64,000 nucleotides of DNA, taken from positions 1 through 64,000 of the forward strand of contig NZ_AWSQ01000010.1 in NCBI RefSeq assembly GCF_000498575.2. Direction: 5' to 3'. Source of the stretch: Pseudomonas taeanensis MS-3. Its GTDB lineage: Bacteria; Pseudomonadota; Gammaproteobacteria; Pseudomonadales; Pseudomonadaceae. The position numbers and the translations under genes are program-made. The notes beneath the pieces were generated by a model, which had not been told where the DNA came from, made no database searches, and saw only the letters and a program-made list of their open reading frames with translations. This document shows, piece after piece, positions 61,623-64,000 of the stretch (position 1 is its first letter; each line of letters opens with the position of its first letter).

Positions 61623-62771
61623 TTAAACCTGAGTAATCCATTTACGGTGGGTGTGGATCGACATCAAAATCCCGAACCCCGAGAGCAGGGTAATCAGTGA
61701 GGTTCCGCCGTAACTAATGAACGGTAGCGGCACCCCCACCACCGGCAACAGCCCGCTGACCATGCCGATATTGACGAAGACATAGACGAAGAACGTCATG
61801 GTCAAGGCTCCGGCAAGGAGCTTACCGAACAGCGTCTGCGCTTGCACGGTAATCACCAATCCGCGAGCAATCAGCAGCACGTACATCAACAGCAACAAAC
61901 ATACACCGACCAGGCCGAACTCCTCGGCGAGCACGGCAATGATAAAGTCCGTGTGGCTTTCCGGCAAAAAATCCAGGTGCGACTGGGTACCGAGCAGCCA
62001 GCCTTTACCCAGCACCCCGCCCGAGCCAATTGCCGCCTTAGACTGAATGATGTTCCAACCACTGCCCAGTGGATCACTCTCCGGATTAAGGAAAGTCAGC
62101 ACTCGCTGCTTCTGATATTCGCGCAAGACGAAGAACCACATGCCCACGGCGACCGGCACCAAAGCCGTCACCGCACCAAGTATCCAGCGCCACTGCAGGC
62201 CAGCCATAAACAGCACGAAGGCGCCGGAGGCGATCACCAGCAGCGAGGTACCGAGATCCGGCTGCAGCAGAATCAGCACAAAGGGCACGAGAATCAGCGC
62301 CAGACTGATACAGATATGCTTCAAGCGTGGCGGCAGGCTGCGGCCCGATAAATACCAGGCGATGGTCGCCGGCATGATGATTTTCATGAATTCGGAAGGC
62401 TGGAAACGGATCACCCCGGGGATATTGATCCAGCGGGTGGCGCCCATGGCGTTATGCCCCATGACATCCACCGCCACCAGCAAGCCAACGCCCGCCAGGT
62501 AGGCCAGCGGCACCCAGCGCGCCATAAACCGTGGCTCGAGCTGGGCGATGATGAACATGCCCACCAGGCCAATGCCGAATGAACTGGCCTGTTTGATCAG
62601 CAGAGCAACGTTCTTGCCGCTGGCCGAATACAGGATAAACAGGCTGCCGGCCGCCAATATCAGCAGTAACAACAACAAGATGCCATCGATGTGCAGACGC
62701 TGCAGCAGGCCGGCACGTCGACGCAACACATCGTCTTCGCTGGACAGGGTGCGATCGAAGTTACTGTTCAT
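61623..62771 (-). CDS. rodA: RodA (MrdB), SEDS glycosyltransferase of elongation
   Basis: This 382-residue protein has about ten transmembrane helices and SEDS signatures: GHNAMGATRWINIPGVIRFQPSEFMKI and the C-terminal GVPLPFISYGGTSLITLLSGFGILMSI. RodA polymerises peptidoglycan with its partner PBP2 in the elongasome. Its start overlaps the mrdA stop by 4 bases (ATGA), indicating coupled translation. Confidence 0.97.
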   Translation of the reverse strand: MNSNFDRTLSSEDDVLRRRAGLLQRLHIDGILLLLLLILAAGSLFILYSASGKNVALLIKQASSFGIGLVGMFIIAQLEPRFMARWVPLAYLAGVGLLVAVDVMGHNAMGATRWINIPGVIRFQPSEFMKIIMPATIAWYLSGRSLPPRLKHICISLALILVPFVLILLQPDLGTSLLVIASGAFVLFMAGLQWRWILGAVTALVPVAVGMWFFVLREYQKQRVLTFLNPESDPLGSGWNIIQSKAAIGSGGVLGKGWLLGTQSHLDFLPESHTDFIIAVLAEEFGLVGVCLLLLMYVLLIARGLVITVQAQTLFGKLLAGALTMTFFVYVFVNIGMVSGLLPVVGVPLPFISYGGTSLITLLSGFGILMSIHTHRKWITQV

Positions 62772-64000
62772 CGACGACTGACCTCTGCGTTCAAGGGAGG
62801 TGCGTACTCGGCCTTCAGCTGACCGCCGTCATCCAGTAGCCAGGCGTCCATCACCTGCTTGACCACTGGCGCCGCCACGCCCGAACCGGACTCGCCATTC
62901 TCCACCATCACGGCCACGACGATCTGCGGGTTTTCCACCGGCGCGAAGGCGACGAACAAGGCATGGTCGCGATGGCGCTCCTGAACCTTGCTGCGGTCGT
63001 ACTTCTCACCCTGCTTGATCGCCACCACCTGCGCGGTACCGCTCTTGCCGGCGATGCGGTACACCGCACTGTCACCGACCTTGCGCGCGGTGCCGCGCGG
63101 GCCGTGCATGACCTGTTCCATGCCGAAGCGGGCGTAATCCCAGTATTTTGTATCGTGCAACTGGATGTCCGGCAGCGGCTCAGAATCGACTGGCGGCTGG
63201 CCTTCGATGCTCTTGGCCAGGTGCGGACGAATCCACTTGCCACGACTGGCCATCAGTGTCGCGGCCTGAGCCAACTGCAGCGGTGTGGTTTGCATATAAC
63301 CCTGACCGATGCCGAGAATCAGTGTCTCCCCCGGGTACCAGGGCTGGCGATAGCGCGCACGTTTCCAGTCACGCGAGGGCATCAGCCCGGATGTTTCCTC
63401 GAACATGTCCAGGGACACCCGCTGACCGAGACCAAAGCGCGTCATGTAGTCGTGCATCCGATCGATGCCCATCTTATGTGCAAGGTCATAGAAGTAGGTG
63501 TCATTGGAGCGCATGATCGCCATTTCCAGATTCACCCAGCCATCACCACTGCGGTTCCAGTTACGGTACTTGTGCTTGACGTTGGGCAACTGGTAGAAAC
63601 CGGGATCGAACACCCGCGAAGAGGGGGTGATCACCCCGGCATCCAGGGCCGCAACCGCCATCATCGGCTTGATGGTCGAGCCCGGCGGGTAGAGGCCGCG
63701 CAATACCCGGTTGAACAACGGCCGATCGATCGAATCGCGTAGCTCGGCGTAGGCCTTGAAACTGATGCCAGTGACGAAGGGATTGGGATCGAAACTCGGC
63801 TGACTGACCATGGCCAGCACCTCGCCGGTCGCAGGCTGGATCGCCACGATAGCGCCGCGGCGACCACCCAACGCCGCTTCGGCTGCCTCTTGCAAACGCA
63901 CATCGAGAGTCAGCCGCAGGTCCTTGCCCGGCAGCGGGTCGGTGCGTTTGAGCACCCGCAACACGCGGCCGCGGGCGTTGGTCTCGACCTCTTCGTAGCC
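62768..64000 (-). CDS. mrdA: Penicillin-binding protein 2 (MrdA), partial
   Basis: The reading frame continues past the right edge of the window, so the N-terminus is missing (about 411 C-terminal residues visible of an expected 630-650). The transpeptidase motifs are SxxK in YPPGSTIKPMMAVAAL, SxN in MRSNDTYFYDLA, and KSGT in IAGKSGTAQVVAI. It cross-links peptidoglycan made by RodA. First gene seen of the leftward cluster. Confidence 0.96.
   Translation of the reverse strand, partial: GYEEVETNARGRVLRVLKRTDPLPGKDLRLTLDVRLQEAAEAALGGRRGAIVAIQPATGEVLAMVSQPSFDPNPFVTGISFKAYAELRDSIDRPLFNRVLRGLYPPGSTIKPMMAVAALDAGVITPSSRVFDPGFYQLPNVKHKYRNWNRSGDGWVNLEMAIMRSNDTYFYDLAHKMGIDRMHDYMTRFGLGQRVSLDMFEETSGLMPSRDWKRARYRQPWYPGETLILGIGQGYMQTTPLQLAQAATLMASRGKWIRPHLAKSIEGQPPVDSEPLPDIQLHDTKYWDYARFGMEQVMHGPRGTARKVGDSAVYRIAGKSGTAQVVAIKQGEKYDRSKVQERHRDHALFVAFAPVENPQIVVAVMVENGESGSGVAAPVVKQVMDAWLLDDGGQLKAEYAPPLNAEVSRR

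Noticed and set aside
1..64000. tRNA or rRNA genes, CRISPR arrays, complete IS elements
   Set aside because: No cloverleaf, ribosomal, spacer-repeat or transposase pattern was seen while reading both strands by eye; a covariance-model scan would be decisive.

Overview
This window looks like chromosomal DNA of a Pseudomonas-type gammaproteobacterium. The DNA is GC-rich, genes are tightly packed and often overlap by 1 to 4 bases, REP-type palindromes sit at gene junctions, and the gene order from tesB through ladS, hemL, miaB, lnt, leuS, lipA and dacA to rodA/mrdA matches, from memory, the P. aeruginosa PA3942 to PA4003 stretch. I found no rRNA, tRNA, CRISPR array, complete insertion sequence or prophage. 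The window is mostly conserved core genome with a few accessory or decayed patches.

Layout. Bases 1-3.9 kb hold a copper-efflux locus: copZ (-), a small exported protein of unknown function, the copA ATPase and its regulator cueR, with two recognisable CueR-type promoters. Bases 3.9-10 kb carry a HAD phosphatase, tesB, a SagB-like nitroreductase plus GNAT pair, a histone-deacetylase-like hydrolase and an HI0933-type flavoprotein. Bases 10-15.4 kb carry a response regulator fused to a CheC-like domain, a stand-alone PAS protein, a RhlE-type helicase and a lemA-TPM-TPM operon. Bases 15.4-16.8 kb hold a MscS-family channel of clearly lower GC, flanked by short imperfect direct repeats. Bases 16.9-28.6 kb are housekeeping and orphan genes (exonuclease, NYN protein, isochorismatase-fold protein, SDR, CDGSH protein, hrpB, DinB-like protein, cation efflux protein, Lrp regulator).

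Bases 28.6-34.9 kb hold a DUF2788 protein, rluE, an alcohol dehydrogenase, amn, and an AidB-like acyl-CoA dehydrogenase in operon with a TetR regulator; an 18-bp perfect inverted repeat lies directly in front of the regulator. Bases 35.1-41.9 kb carry ladS, thiD, thiE, hemL, a membrane protein and a Sel1-repeat lipoprotein. Bases 42-48 kb carry the miaB / ybeZ-ybeY-corC-lnt block (tRNA modification, ribosome quality, lipoprotein maturation). Bases 49-55.8 kb carry a zinc-ribbon protein, leuS-lptE-holA, a very short gene I identify as the ribosome-rescue factor arfA, and an MltB-family lytic transglycosylase. Bases 55.9-64 kb hold a decayed fragment of a second lipA-like gene, the intact lipA, and the leftward cluster mrdA-rodA-mltB-rlpA-dacA-ybeD-lipB (cell elongation, peptidoglycan trimming, lipoate attachment). 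mrdA runs off the right edge.

The most interesting items are: arfA with a terminator-like hairpin inside its reading frame before the stop codon, which fits non-stop mRNA self-regulation; the antisense lipA relic; the nested palindromes before the TetR gene; the REC-CheC regulator paired with a PAS protein; the unknown exported protein inside the CueR locus; and the low-GC mscS segment. I did not find a clearly new multi-gene defence or metabolic system.
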